Source of the DNA: Colletotrichum lupini
Taxonomy: Eukaryota > Ascomycota > Sordariomycetes > Glomerellales > Glomerellaceae
NCBI RefSeq assembly: GCF_023278565.1
Contig: NC_064677.1
Coordinates: 4,712,001-4,776,000, forward strand
Length of the DNA stretch: 64,000 nt
Direction of reading: 5' to 3'
The translations under genes were made by a program, and so were the position numbers. This document shows, in pieces, positions 50,917 to 62,071 of the stretch (its first letter is position 1; each line of letters starts with the position of its first letter). The notes beneath the pieces are model-generated. The model saw only the letters and a program-made list of their open reading frames with translations, had not been told where the DNA came from and ran no database searches.

Positions 50917-52074
50917 ATGAAAAGTATCACCTTCCTGGCCGGCATCCTGCTGGTCTCCGTCGGCCCCTCCCTCATCAACGCTGATACCATTCGGGGTCCG
51001 CGTCCGACAACCACAGCCGTGGCCGAGGACTCCTCCCTCTCGAATCTCCCCCCTATGTTAATCCTCGAGATCATCAACATGGAGAAGAAGAGGAAGGGAA
51101 AGGGGAACAAGACCACGACCGCAGTAGTAAGCGAGAAGACCAACCCGGCAAAACGCCCCCCTTCTCTACCAATCATCATCGAGACACACCACGAGATCAT
51201 CAAGCCAAAGACACCCAAGACCGCTGCTCTCAAGAGAGATGCTCCTCAGCCTACTGCCCCCCTTCAGGCGCGCGAGCAGCGAAGCGGTGAGGCGGATGAG
51301 AATGCCGAGTCCTCCTCCCTCTGCACGCATAATAAGTGCCCCAAGGAGATGGAGGTCACCCGCACCCTCGAGCCTAGACAGCAACAGGAGACGGACGACG
51401 CCGAGCCCTCCGCTGACGAGGATGACGCCGACTCCTACAGAGACTGTCCCAAGAGGCGCTCGCGCAAGGCCAAAATCGCGAGTATGGAGGCTACCAAGAC
51501 CCTCGAGCCCAGACAGCTGGTCGTAGAGACTGCCGCCGCCGAGCCCTCTACCGGCGAAGACGTCGATTCCTACCTCTGTACACACGAAGACTGCCCTCAT
51601 AAGTTTGCGCGTCTGGTGAAGCCACGGGCCGCGAAGCCCCTCGAGCCCAGGCAGCTGTACGTGCCGACTAGCACTGCCGAGCCTTCTGCGGACGAAGAGG
51701 AGGAGACGGAGGAGAAGGATGATGAGTACTACGCCATGCCGCCCCCTCGCACCCGTCGCTTGAGGTGCAAGGGCAGACACAGCAGAACCGCTTCCAGCAC
51801 GGCGACTCCTACTTCTTCCACCACTTCATCGACCACCTCGTCTGCCACCTCGTCCAGCACCGGCACCGTTACTGTCACCGTGACGCCGACTGCCACCACC
51901 AGCTCGAGCTCCTCTTCTTCCACCAGCACTTCCTCATCCTCCTCCACTTCCACCAACGCACCCGATGGCGCTGTTACGCGCACCACCACGATCACCGTGA
52001 CCGCGGACCCGACCTACACCCCGACTTACATCCTGAAGCCGTACCCGACGACCTTCCGCAAGGTCAGGGCTTAA
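50917..52074 (+). CDS. Secreted repeat protein with three 46-residue LEPRQ units and a Ser/Thr-rich tail
   Basis: Single exon, 385 residues. ATG 50917 is preferred over the in-frame ATG 50800 because it begins with a clear signal peptide (MKSITFLAGILLVSVGPSLINA). A Lys-Arg site at 106-107 could be cut by a Kex2-type protease. LEPRQ then recurs at residues 151, 196 and 242, and AEPS at 162, 208 and 254, giving a 46-residue period. Between them are acidic stretches (PSADEDDADS) and short Cys motifs (LCTHNKCP, LCTHEDCP, YRDCP). The C-terminal third is Ser/Thr-rich, probably heavily O-glycosylated, with TVTVTVTP. No enzyme domain is seen. It could be a cell-wall or secreted effector-like protein, or a Kex2-processed repeat precursor; neither is shown. 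A broken inverted copy lies at 48.85-49.03 kb. Confidence 0.75.
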   Translation: MKSITFLAGILLVSVGPSLINADTIRGPRPTTTAVAEDSSLSNLPPMLILEIINMEKKRKGKGNKTTTAVVSEKTNPAKRPPSLPIIIETHHEIIKPKTPKTAALKRDAPQPTAPLQAREQRSGEADENAESSSLCTHNKCPKEMEVTRTLEPRQQQETDDAEPSADEDDADSYRDCPKRRSRKAKIASMEATKTLEPRQLVVETAAAEPSTGEDVDSYLCTHEDCPHKFARLVKPRAAKPLEPRQLYVPTSTAEPSADEEEETEEKDDEYYAMPPPRTRRLRCKGRHSRTASSTATPTSSTTSSTTSSATSSSTGTVTVTVTPTATTSSSSSSSTSTSSSSSTSTNAPDGAVTRTTTITVTADPTYTPTYILKPYPTTFRKVRA

Positions 52075-52367
52075 ACGCGATTCTGTTGGAGTGTCAAATA
52101 TGGGTGTTCGTTTGTTTGGGTCCTAGGTGTAATGAAGCCTAGGTTAATGAGGAAACTTAGGGTGTATCCGGATGTTTGTTTACCAGCTTTCCAGCTGGCG
52201 CAGTCTATTCGGCCTTGAGTACGCTTAGTGAGATAGGTCATAGTGAAATCCAGTATCGTTTAGTGAGCTCGGGTGTTGTCCATACCGTGAGAATTTGGTG
52301 TGATCATGTATTATCTATTTTGATTGAAGATGCCCGTCTTTGCTTCCACATCATCAACCCCACGACC

Positions 52368-54095
52368 TTACGACCAAAGCTTCCGAATCAAATACTCAAC
52401 CGCCTCAGCGCGGTACGTATCCGGCTGAACATGAACCAAGTCGGTAACGTTGACATCGAATCCCATAATCTCAGGGTTCTCAACATCATACCGCGGCCAC
52501 TTCACGCCCGTCGCCCCAGCATTCGCATTCGGATCCCCCTTGGCGATAAACCCAACCCACATCCGCGACATAATCTCCGCCAGCGCCTTGAACGTCTCGG
52601 GCTTCCCCTCGAACGGATTCACCGCCACCGCCGTCTCGTACCCCAACCCGTCCGTGTTGTTAAACACAAACGCAACCTCCTGGAAGTGGTTCACGCCCTC
52701 CGCGGGCGTCATACCGTTGACGAGCACGTTGAAATTATACGAGTACACGCTCTGATTCCCCCTCGGTCCAGCCCAGTTGCGCGCAAAGAACCGCCGGGGA
52801 CCATGCTGCGCGCGATCGCCCGCAAACGCATTCACGCGCTTCCACATGGCGCCGAAATTCGCCTGCGCGCCGCTCGGTCGGCCCTGCAGCGTCGCCGGCG
52901 TGCCGAGGCGCGGGATATCCGGGTACAGCGCCGAGAGCACCTCGATCGTGAGATTACCCGCCCCGCCGGAGCGGAGGTAGGCCTGCCATTGCGCCGTGGT
53001 GTTGACGCCCTTGACGCCAAACTGCGTGCCCTCGTCCGAGTTGGCGCCGATCAGCAGCGGCACGCGCGTGAACTTGCCCTCGTTGACGAGCTCGTGACGC
53101 GGCGCCTCGAGGAACTCGCCGTCGACGACGCCCGTGAAGGCCGGGTTCGTGGCCGTGGTGTTGAGCACGTCGCTCAAGGTCCAGGCCGGGACGCCACGAA
53201 GGCAGGAGAGCGTATCGGACGCTGCGGAGCAGTTTGTCTTATTGACGATGGTGTCGTAGTAATCCTGCCACGTGGCCGCAGACGAAGACGCCTCCAACTC
53301 GCCAAAGTCGGTCCCGAGACCGGTGCCGCTCTGCAGGATCGCGGCGCGATAGAGCCCTTCGTCCCGCCCCCCGTAGGCCAGCATCTGCGACGCCACGCTG
53401 CGGGAGCCGGCGCTCTCGCTCCACAAGGTAACGTGCGTCGGGTCGCCCCCGAACGCGGCGATATTCTCACGGACCCAGTGCAACGCCAGGCGCTGGTCGC
53501 GGAAGCCGAGGTTGCCCGCGCCCTCGGCCTTGATCTCGTCGCTCCACAAAAAGCCCCAGGCATGGAGGCGGTAGTTGATGCTAGCGGCGACAAAGGGGGA
53601 GCCCATGCGGACTCCCTGCTCGACGATGAAGGAGAGGTTGTAGCGCGGGTCGGCGCTGCCGCCGTTGGTGAGGCCGCCTCCGTGGATCCAGACCGCGACA
53701 GGGAGCTTTGCGTCCGCGGCGACGCCGTGAGGCCGGACGACGTTGATGGTCAGACAGTCTTCTGATACGTGGTTGCCGAGGACCCAGGTGTCGCTTCCGT
53801 AGCCGAAGCAGAGCGGGGAGTACTCCGTCGCGTTGCGCGTGCCGTCCCAGGAGGAGTTCAGGGGTTGCGGGACGCGGAAGCGGAGGTTGTCGACGGGGGG
53901 TTGGGCGTACGGCATGCCGAGGAAGAAGTCTTGGTCGTGGGGCTCGTTGTAGACGCCATAGTAGGAGCCGTTCTTGAGGTCGACGGTGGGGACGGTGCCG
54001 GTGGTGGTGTTTGCCGGGACGGCCTGTCTCGGTACCAGTGCGGACACCGTGGCGCAGGCCGTGGAGAGGGTGGCGAGCAGGTTGAGTCGGGTCAT
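52368..54095 (-). CDS. Secreted type-B carboxylesterase / lipase
   Basis: An uninterrupted 575-residue alpha/beta-hydrolase of the carboxylesterase B family (fungal lipase/cholinesterase-like). It has a signal peptide (about 1-19) followed by a VPRQ propeptide-like site. The oxyanion-hole HGGG is at 138-141. The nucleophile Ser is 228 in SESAG, where the usual motif is GESAG. The acidic residue lies in NSDEGTQFG and the catalytic His in GVNHFQE. The family block EDCLTINVVRP and a typical disulphide-forming Cys pair are present. Several Asn-X-Ser/Thr sites suggest glycosylation. It probably hydrolyses extracellular esters or lipids. It converges with the repeat-protein gene, with about 290 nt between the stops. 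Confidence 0.93.
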   Translation of the reverse strand: MTRLNLLATLSTACATVSALVPRQAVPANTTTGTVPTVDLKNGSYYGVYNEPHDQDFFLGMPYAQPPVDNLRFRVPQPLNSSWDGTRNATEYSPLCFGYGSDTWVLGNHVSEDCLTINVVRPHGVAADAKLPVAVWIHGGGLTNGGSADPRYNLSFIVEQGVRMGSPFVAASINYRLHAWGFLWSDEIKAEGAGNLGFRDQRLALHWVRENIAAFGGDPTHVTLWSESAGSRSVASQMLAYGGRDEGLYRAAILQSGTGLGTDFGELEASSSAATWQDYYDTIVNKTNCSAASDTLSCLRGVPAWTLSDVLNTTATNPAFTGVVDGEFLEAPRHELVNEGKFTRVPLLIGANSDEGTQFGVKGVNTTAQWQAYLRSGGAGNLTIEVLSALYPDIPRLGTPATLQGRPSGAQANFGAMWKRVNAFAGDRAQHGPRRFFARNWAGPRGNQSVYSYNFNVLVNGMTPAEGVNHFQEVAFVFNNTDGLGYETAVAVNPFEGKPETFKALAEIMSRMWVGFIAKGDPNANAGATGVKWPRYDVENPEIMGFDVNVTDLVHVQPDTYRAEAVEYLIRKLWS

Positions 54096-55788
54096 GTTGT
54101 CGTCGTCCGGGGGCTAAGCTGTGGTGGCCGACGATGTCTTGACGAGCATACGCTGCAGCTGTCGTCCCGTCAGGTCACCGAGGAGCAGGGCAGCTCTCGG
54201 CCATTATGTACTTGAGCCATGGACTGCGGGACCGGGAGAAGGTCGGACATTGGACCTCTGGGTTGTTCTCCATGCTGCGAGATGAAGTCCACCATGGCTA
54301 GACCCCTCGAGGATGATGATCCCGGCGTCATGCCACGAGACCAATGCCGGCCGGGGGTGGCAGGGAATGGCTCCAGGCTAGTGTAGTGGACTACGTCACT
54401 TTGTTAAGAGAAAGACGAAGTCCGAAGCGGTCGTTTACCGTGGTATTGAAGTTGTGAATGCCAAGGCCCGTGGTCGGTAAGGTCAAGAGGAAAAAAAATC
54501 AGTAGCTTATTTGTCGTTGATGGGTACAGAGTAACATGGCATGACAGGTCCGATCCAATGGGCTGGGTTGGCCTACCCCGCAGACGCAAACGCTCCGCAA
54601 GAATCGGCCCTACCCTGGCACTTGGGGAGCATTGTGGAGGGATTTGGGGTTGGGTGGTGTGGGGGAGAATTAGAGAAGTTTTGACAAGACTCGTGAGGAA
54701 CGGTTCAGGATGTTGGGTGCGGTCAACTCCCGAGGGGACCATGGATACCAGACGAACGGGTTGCGATGCCGGGACGGTGTTTGGCTTTGTTTAACATTCG
54801 AGTTCCGAGTCGCCCATTTCCACATGCCGAACATGCAGAAGTCGCGTTGTGATGCTGTGTAATTCTACATTGAGGGAACACTCCGCTGGTGGCTCGATTC
54901 ACTAGGCTAAAGTTCAGCAAAATCGATTCTGATGAGTAGTCTTGTCAGTGCTAGCTTGACTCCTCGAGTCAAGTCTATTAAGACCTTGAGCAAGTACTCG
55001 ACTAAGGTATCTACCTAGGGTATGCATAGCCAGACCAGAGCCGCAGCATTTCTCCGCGTTTCTCCGCCTCCTCGTCGTGGAGAATCCGGCAGTCAAATTT
55101 GGCCCCCGACGTCCCGACAGATTGGCTCTAGTTGGCGACCAAAAGGGACAGTTGCTGACTTGGGGTTAATGGGCAACTTCTATTTCAACAACTGTTCATA
55201 GTAAATTGATCACTGGGTATTAGTCTTACTCTTCTAGAATGTAGACTAAGGAAAATAGAAAATCGTAATGGAAGAAACCAAACTTGGTCGGCTCGTCGGG
55301 TCGGCTAACTCCCCCATCCATAAACTCCGTACTGTGCCGTTGAGCGTCAAATCAACGCATTGACACCGTCCCCTATACACCGAGAAAAGCGGGACCCAGG
55401 CACTCACCGAACCAAAAAACCAACGACGTCATGCCGTCCGCTCCGAGACCACGGCCCCGAAAACTCGGCACCAGTGCTGACGACAAGGGGGTCCGAATCT
55501 CGAATCCTTCCGGCCACCATTCAACGTCCTCCCACTCCGACCCAGTCACAACGGAAAATCCTAATCTTCAACGTCCGGTAGACCCTTGAATTTCCAGGCC
55601 TCAGACCGATCTCGACTGTATTACAAATCTCAAATCCCGAGCCTCTGTAAATCTCTCATTCCTCACCTCTGAACCCCTCACTCACAACAATCACAGGACA
55701 AACCCTCACGCTCTCACCTCGTTCATCAACCACTCCCAGACGTCCACGCCTACCCATCCGCCCGCCGTCCGAACGCGGTTCCGCCAAA
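54096..55788. other. Intergenic promoter region between the esterase and the methyltransferase-like gene
   Basis: The two genes diverge across 1.7 kb. The stretch 55.6-55.79 kb is CT/CA-rich, as expected for a leader. No gene is recognised. Confidence 0.45.
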
Positions 55789-56195
55789 ATGCCCCCAAAA
55801 ACCCCCAAGCCAAACGGCACCTTCACCTACTGCGTCGGCTCCAACCCGCCCTTCACCCCCGAAGAATACGCAAGCGACCCGACCCGCCGCCAGCGCGCCC
55901 TCGACCACCTGGCCAAGAACGACCTCCACGCCGCCGCCGTCGTCACCTTCAACCTCCCCGAGCGCGACACCTACGTCTACCACGCCATGACGGCCGTCCG
56001 CCTCGCCGAGGTCCAGCGCGTCGTCAGCATGGGCGGCGTCAACGGGTTGCACGCGTGGTATCGCGACGAGGAGGGGAAGCCGGTATGTTTGAGCGGTCTC
56101 TGTTGTCGATTGTCTTTGATGCTCTGCGTGTTCCCTTACTTTCCCTACTTCGGGATATCAGCCTCCTCTGGTGTCAGCTCGGTCTTCTCGTACAC

Positions 56196-56263
<68 letters not shown>

Positions 56264-57492
56264 CCCCCCCCCCCCCACCCCCCTCACGCCTCCCCCCCCC
56301 TCTTGCCTCCCCCCCCCTCCTCCCCCCCCCCCCCCCCCCCCCCCCCCCTTATCACGTCTCCGACAGGTCTCTCTCCTCTAACTCCCAACATCTTTATGTC
56401 ACCAAATGCTCGGCCATCACTCCTTCTTACATTCATCTTAACCCTCACTCCCCAATAGTCTCTCTCAACCCCTCCCTTCTCCTTATCACCAGTCTCCATG
56501 AGCCTCCACCACCCACCCCCCCCCTCACCATCAGCCATCACCAACCCTCTCCTCCCACCTCACACAGAACATCAAAAGACTAACATCACCAGCTCGACCC
56601 CCCACCCCAAGCAGACATCCAATCCTACATCCAAATCTTCTCCCCAAAAACCTCGACCCCGCAAGCCCTAAAATCCCACCTCGCAAACGCCAAAAAGTCC
56701 TCCCTCCGCGCCCTCTCCGCCTCCCACCTCCTCGCCCACCGCTACATCCACCCGTCCCTCCCGCACCTCAACGCCATCCCCAAGTGCAAAAACCCAACCG
56801 CGTCCCTCCCCCCAAACCCCTCCCTCGACTTCTGGTCCTGGTCCGCCCTCTCCCTCCAATACCTCGGCCCCCTCCCCAACCTCCCCCTCCGATCCCACCA
56901 CGCCCTCCCGATCCAAATGCACCACTTCGGCTGCGCCACGCCCTCCCACGAAGCCCTCTCCGTCCTCCGCCTCCTCGCCGGCCCCCGGCCCATAGCGGAC
57001 ATCGGTTCCGGAAACGGCTACTGGACGCACATGCTCCGCCTCTACGGCCTCACAGTCCACCCCGTCGACAACCTCCAGTCGGCGTGGCGCACGAACTGGG
57101 TCGCCGACACCATCCCCTCCGACGGCGTCTCGTTCCTCGAGTCCCGCGCGGGGGGGAGGGACATGGTGATGCTGCTGGTCTACCCCGTCGTGGGCGGCTC
57201 CGTGGCGGGCGGCGCGGAGGGGAGCTTCACGCGCGGGCTGGTGGAGGCCTACGAGGGCGACACCATCGCCGTCGTGGGCACGCAGAACGGGAACGGGTAT
57301 ACCGGCTTCCGGGGGATGACGATGGCGGAGTACATGGAGAGAGAACAGCCCGAGTGGGTGAGGGTCGTGCAGATCCCGCTGCCGAGTTTCGCGGGGAAAG
57401 ACGAGGCGTTGTTTGTTTTTCAGAGGGGGGAGAGGGCGCCGCCTAGGGACGAGGCTTTGGGGAAAGAGGACGAGGGGGTCAAGGATGCGTAG
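55789..57492 (+). CDS. Methyltransferase-like fungal protein
   Basis: Exons 55789-56082 and 56593-57492 flank a 510-nt intron (GTATGT...CCAG), giving 397 residues. The acceptor at 56592 is chosen because it keeps the frame. The likely SAM-binding glycine loop is ADIGSGNGYWTHMLR near residue 232, followed after one strand by VHPVDN, where the Asp would bind the ribose. Flanking blocks are LPIQMHHFGCATPSHEAL and EYMEREQPEWVRVVQIPLP. There is no signal peptide. The substrate is unknown. The intron contains the poly-C tract described separately, which may affect splicing or be an assembly artefact. Confidence 0.76.
56197..56348. repeat. Very long poly-C tract in an intron
   Basis: The first 65 bases (56197-56261) are pure C. 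C runs broken by a few A, T and G then continue to 56348. The length is likely to be unstable and unreliable in assembly. On the other strand it is a G tract able to form quadruplexes. Confidence 0.95.
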
Positions 57493-58655
57493 ACGTAGAA
57501 AGATGAGAGAGTACTCAACAGACAATTTGACATCTCATACCAACATCATTCACAGTAGACAGTAGAGAGACGGTAAACCGAAAGAAGTGATTCTTAACTA
57601 CCAAAATTCTATAAGTCCCTTTCATTCCCATTGCCCTCCGAGATAAAAAACAGTCCAAATGAAAACACACCATCCACGAAGAAAATTCCTCATCATCCGA
57701 CTTTGTGCCATCCGCACTTCCCAAAAATGCCCGCCGGGAAACAAGCATATCCTTACCAGCAAGTACGCTCTCCGACGCCTCTCAGAATCGGGAAAAGAAC
57801 AAACAAGACGAGGAAAAAATCGAACCGTGGAAAAGGAAGAAAGCGGTAAGCGAAACCCCCTTCTACCTTGGGAAGAGAAAAAAAAAATGTACCGAGAAGT
57901 AGGAGAGAGGCAGTCGAAAAAGCGTCGCAGACTCCATTCCACTCCATCCGCCTTTCATACTCAGGAATGATCAACAGACTGACAAAAATCAACAGACTAA
58001 TGCCTCGTGAGAAGAAAAAAAAAAGAGTAGAAAGCCTCCTCATGTCTTGTCGTAGGGGTCCAAGGCGTCTTAGCAAAGCCCGTATACTCTTCGCTGTGTC
58101 AAGGAACGGAAATTTTTTGCGTGACAAGATGCTTCTTTTTCTGACCAAAACAGCGTCCTCCCACCCCTTCAGGAAAAGTAAAAGGAAATCGGTCATCCAT
58201 CGTAGAGAAGAAGAAAAGTTTTGTTTTTTGTCATCGTCAAGTCGTCAACCTAGGAAATCCATCTACCCTCTTTTGCAAGTAGGGTGTTACTTTTTACGTC
58301 ATTTCCTGGTCCTAGCCTCTCTTTTATAAACTTGTCGTAGTGTCGGGCACGTTATGATACAAAATGGGCACCCTTTTTTTGTTGCGTGTAGCTGTGTGCG
58401 GTGTGCGATGTGCGATGTGTGTGTGGTCGTGAGACGTCGGTATTAACAATGCGCGAAAACGAGATTGAAAGGCACTGGAAACGTTTTGACGGGCGGGCAT
58501 GGTGACTTTCGCTTTGATGATGCTGAATGTTGGGGTCCATGGCGAAAAAAAGAATGCGGTTATGTGCGTAGTGAGAAACCCACAATAGTAAACGTATAGT
58601 CGCGAGGTCGAGTAGATGAGTAAATGCTTTTTACGAGTCCAACATCGAAAGACGT
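57493..58655. other. Convergent 3' region
   Basis: A-rich sequence between the stops of the methyltransferase-like gene and medA. No gene is recognised. It probably holds both 3' UTRs. Confidence 0.45.
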
Positions 58656-61600
58656 TTACTCATCAGCCTCTCCCTTTCTCATTCTCTCGTTCCACTTCCG
58701 CTTGCCGACACGCGTCTCAAAGTGAGGAACGAGCGTCTTGACATCCTGCATGATGGATTCAATGGCAGTACGGGTCTTGTTGCGGTAGCAGTCCACTATA
58801 ACTCATGTCAGCCCGATCTCTGTTTCGTACTCAACACGGAGAAACTTACGAGCTCTCTGGAGGAAGACTGTCCGTCCCGCAAAGACTCTGCTCTGCAGCC
58901 AGGCCATGCGGTATCCGAGGTCGTTGAGTCGGACCTCCTTGCCTCGGACACTCTTCCTCATGCGGGGAATGGCGACCTCGCCTTCGGTGTTCTCGCCAAT
59001 CGGAACCTTGACCATGGACTTGCTGTTTCCACGGCCCCTGCGGGAGCTACGGCCCTCGGTGTCTTCAACACCATCGTCCTCCTCATCGGCATCCTCCTGG
59101 AAGAACTTGGTGCCGGTGGCAGACGGCGGCGGGCTCTGCATCTCGCGTGGGAAGTACGACCGCGGGAAGACGGAAGCGCCCTTGCGGAAGGAGTCGGGAA
59201 TTTCCTTGGTATCGACACCGTCGAGCGTGACCCTAACACGCAGACGCGAACCGCGGACATTGTCCTCGACGAGAATGAACTTACGCTTCTTGGCCTCGGG
59301 GATGTTAGGGAACAAATCCTCGGGCTCGCCGTTGTCGCTGCGGCTGTGGCGACGGGCAGAAATGGCGCCGGCATGGGAGCTGCTGCCCATGTGCGGCATC
59401 GAGCCGGAGCTGGATGCCGGGTAGCCTCCGTGACCGCCGTAGCTTCCGGAAAAGACCTGCGACTGTCTGACGTCGCCGCCCGCCTGGCCAGCGGGGGCCT
59501 GGTGGTGGTGATGGTGTTCGTCCATGTATTCGCCATCGCCTATTTCAAGACAGCAAATGTCAGTCAACGTTACAATGAAGAAAGATTGGAAACTGGTTTC
59601 GGGAGGACGTATGCAGACGAGCGGAGTGTGGGAGGGGTAAACATGTTTGATCGACAACCCTGACAACACAAGCCAACGGCAACGCGAAACGCTCAAGACG
59701 ACAAAGGGAGGATCGGGATGGGTTTGTTGCTTTTTTTTTCCCTCGAGGTACAAGAGTGGCATAAGAGTAGGTCTTTGGGACAGGCAGGACGATTTTCTCT
59801 TTTACGAGAAAAAAAGCCCCCTCTTTCATCCAAAGCCATGCTATTGGGACGCAGAAGGATTGGGGATGGAATGCCAAAAACGCTAAGCAATGCGACTTTT
59901 TGCCGATGTCTCTTCTAAGAGGCATCGCATCTTGTTGCCCGACAAACTCGGGTCAGGTGACTAACGACAGCAACAGCAGCAACTGCGTGCAGCGCAACTA
60001 TGGTAATGTACAGATCTGTGCCGTAGAGAAAAGGAAATCCCTCTCGACCCGCGGCGAGCTTTGCTGTATCGTGGTGGCAAGTTGCTTTGATGCGGCCGAA
60101 AAAGCCCGGCGCTATACAACAGGAGGAGCGCAAGGAAAATGACAAAAAAGTGCAACGAACCCATTCCCGAGACGTCTGACCAACTAGCAGAGTAATAATG
60201 TAATAAAGGCACAGAGGTAAAAAATTTGTATGTGTTTGGTGGTGATGAAGCTCGTGTCCGCTCTAGGATCACGGCCGACAAGACTTGGTGATGATGAAAA
60301 GGGGGGAAAGGTATCACATAATCAACGATCTTTGGGGGTTGTGCCGGGCAGTGGTGTGTATGTGCGATGCAACGACAATCAACAACAAACAACGACTGGG
60401 CTCGCAAACGCTGCAGATGCGGAGGGCTTCTTTAATCACATCTGGTGAAACATACCGACTTCATCCCCTCCACCCGGAGCGTTGGTGTGCGGCATATGAC
60501 CCATGTTCATTCCAGGCATCTTGGCTGATGCACCCGCGGGGCCCATGCCACCAGCACCTTGAGCCATCCCTGGCGGACTGGGGCCGCCCATGTGAGCAGG
60601 GTGAGGGCCGCCCTGAACCGATTTCCGGGTGTTCATCTTGGCCATTCGGCGCACTCTTCGGCTTCGGAGCCGGGGGTCTTGGTTGCTGTTGCGCCAGCTG
60701 TCCACGGCGCGCTGGATAAGACCTCTCTTGCCGCGCAGAGGAGGGTTCAGCTGAGCAAGAGCCCATCCGACCGTGTTGCACTCGGTCTCGTATACTTGGC
60801 GGTTGCCTCGGTATTGGTCCTTGGGGCAACAGGCTCTGGGGTAAACGCAGTTCTCCGTCTTGAATTCGGCCGAGAGCTCGTCCGTGTTGACCGACTCAAC
60901 ATCGCAGCGGATGGTGTACTCCATCTTGACACGGTCGCGAGAGTACTCAAACGCGATCCATTGAACACCGTTCTGGTCTTGCCTTACAACCAAAGGCGTA
61001 GTGGCGGGAATGGGTCCAGGCGCCGCATTGGGATTGACACCGCCAGGAGTCGATCCTGTGGGGGTGTTGAGAGCAGCGCCGTTCTGAGGGTGCTGCTGGT
61101 GTTGCATGGGAGTCGTCTGAGGCTTCTGGAGCTGCAGCGGCACCTGGGGCTCCGTCTTCATCTGGCCGCGGGGGCTGTTGGTCATCTGAGCCTGGTGTTG
61201 TTGCGCCTGGTGCTGGGGCATGTGTTGCTGCTGCTGCTGGGACTGCGCAGACATCATCATGTTGGGCTGCGAAGACATGGACTGGTGGGTCTGGGCCTGG
61301 TGTTGCGCGTAGGGAGACTGTTGGGGTTGCGCCTGCATCGACGGGTAGTGGGCTTGCGGCGTCTGGTAGTACATGTGCTGCTGGAGAGGTTGAGACGGCG
61401 GCTGGCCGTAGATGCTTCTGTGCTGGTCATGTTGGGAAGGCGAGGCTACCGACGCGGGCGAGTTCGACTGCGGTGTGTGGTAGGACATGGGAGGGTAAGG
61501 TGGTCTCGGCATTTGAGCGGCGGCCATCATGTCGGATTGGTCTGCTATCCAGTGGTCAACGGTTATGAACTTTTGAAGCTGTCTCGAGAGAGCAAGTTGT

Positions 61601-62071
61601 CGCGCGAGAAGAGAAAAGGCAGCAAAAGACGCGTCTTTTTCTCAGTGTCTGGCGCGTCTTTTGCGCGCGTCTCTCTTGTGGCAGGCGCAGACACATATAC
61701 ACACACGCAGAGCAAGGTAAGGATAGCAAAGGAAAGAAGGAAAACTCACCAGCGGATGTGTATCCGCTTGTCGCGCCTGGGGTGCTGTAGGGACTCGGAT
61801 GCGCGTAGTAGGGAAGGCCGTCCTGGGAGTGCTGCTGCTGGGCTTTGGAGGGCTGGCTCTGCTGCTGCTGGTAGGCGGGAGCAATTGGGTGTCCGGCGGA
61901 GGCGTAGGAGGGATGCTGCTGCGACTGGGCCTGGGGATGATGCTGTTGATGAACAACGCTCGAGGGTCGAGGATGTTGCTGGTGCTGCTGCAGATGTTGC
62001 TGCTGCTGCTGTGTAGGTGCGTGACCCTGGGGCTGATGGTGGGGGTGATGCTGCATAGAGAAAAGACCCAT
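58656..62071 (-). CDS. medA: Medusa-type developmental regulator (MedA / Acon-3 / Ren1)
   Basis: A nuclear regulator needed for normal conidiophore development, and for virulence or adhesion in several pathogens. Exons are 62071-61750, 61541-60456, 59539-58850 and 58795-58656, with introns of 208, 916 and 54 nt. All are GT-AG and the phases agree, giving 745 residues. The first 280 residues are Gln/His/Pro/Met-rich. The conserved core at about 295-420 contains WIAFEYSRDRVKMEYTIRC, CVYPRACCP and VGWALAQLNPPLRGKRGLIQ. After the long intron come DEVGDGEYMDEHHHHHQ and a second conserved part (KKRKFILVEDNVRGSRLRVRV, LNDLGYRMAWLQSRVFAGR, VPHFETRVGKRKWNERMRK). ATG 62071 is chosen; ATG 62056 in the same frame is also possible. 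Joining both halves into one gene follows known MedA proteins. Confidence 0.92.

Noticed and set aside
52176..53765. 529-codon open frame on the plus strand
   Set aside because: Antisense to the carboxylesterase, whose catalytic motifs are clear. The Arg/His-rich product is a mirror of biased codons.
55789..56583. Poly-Pro protein read through the poly-C tract
   Set aside because: It is read-through of the intron of the methyltransferase-like gene; splicing to 56593 restores a conserved reading frame.
60559..62016. 485-codon open frame on the plus strand
   Set aside because: Antisense to medA and crosses its intron; low-complexity Leu/Arg/Val-rich product.
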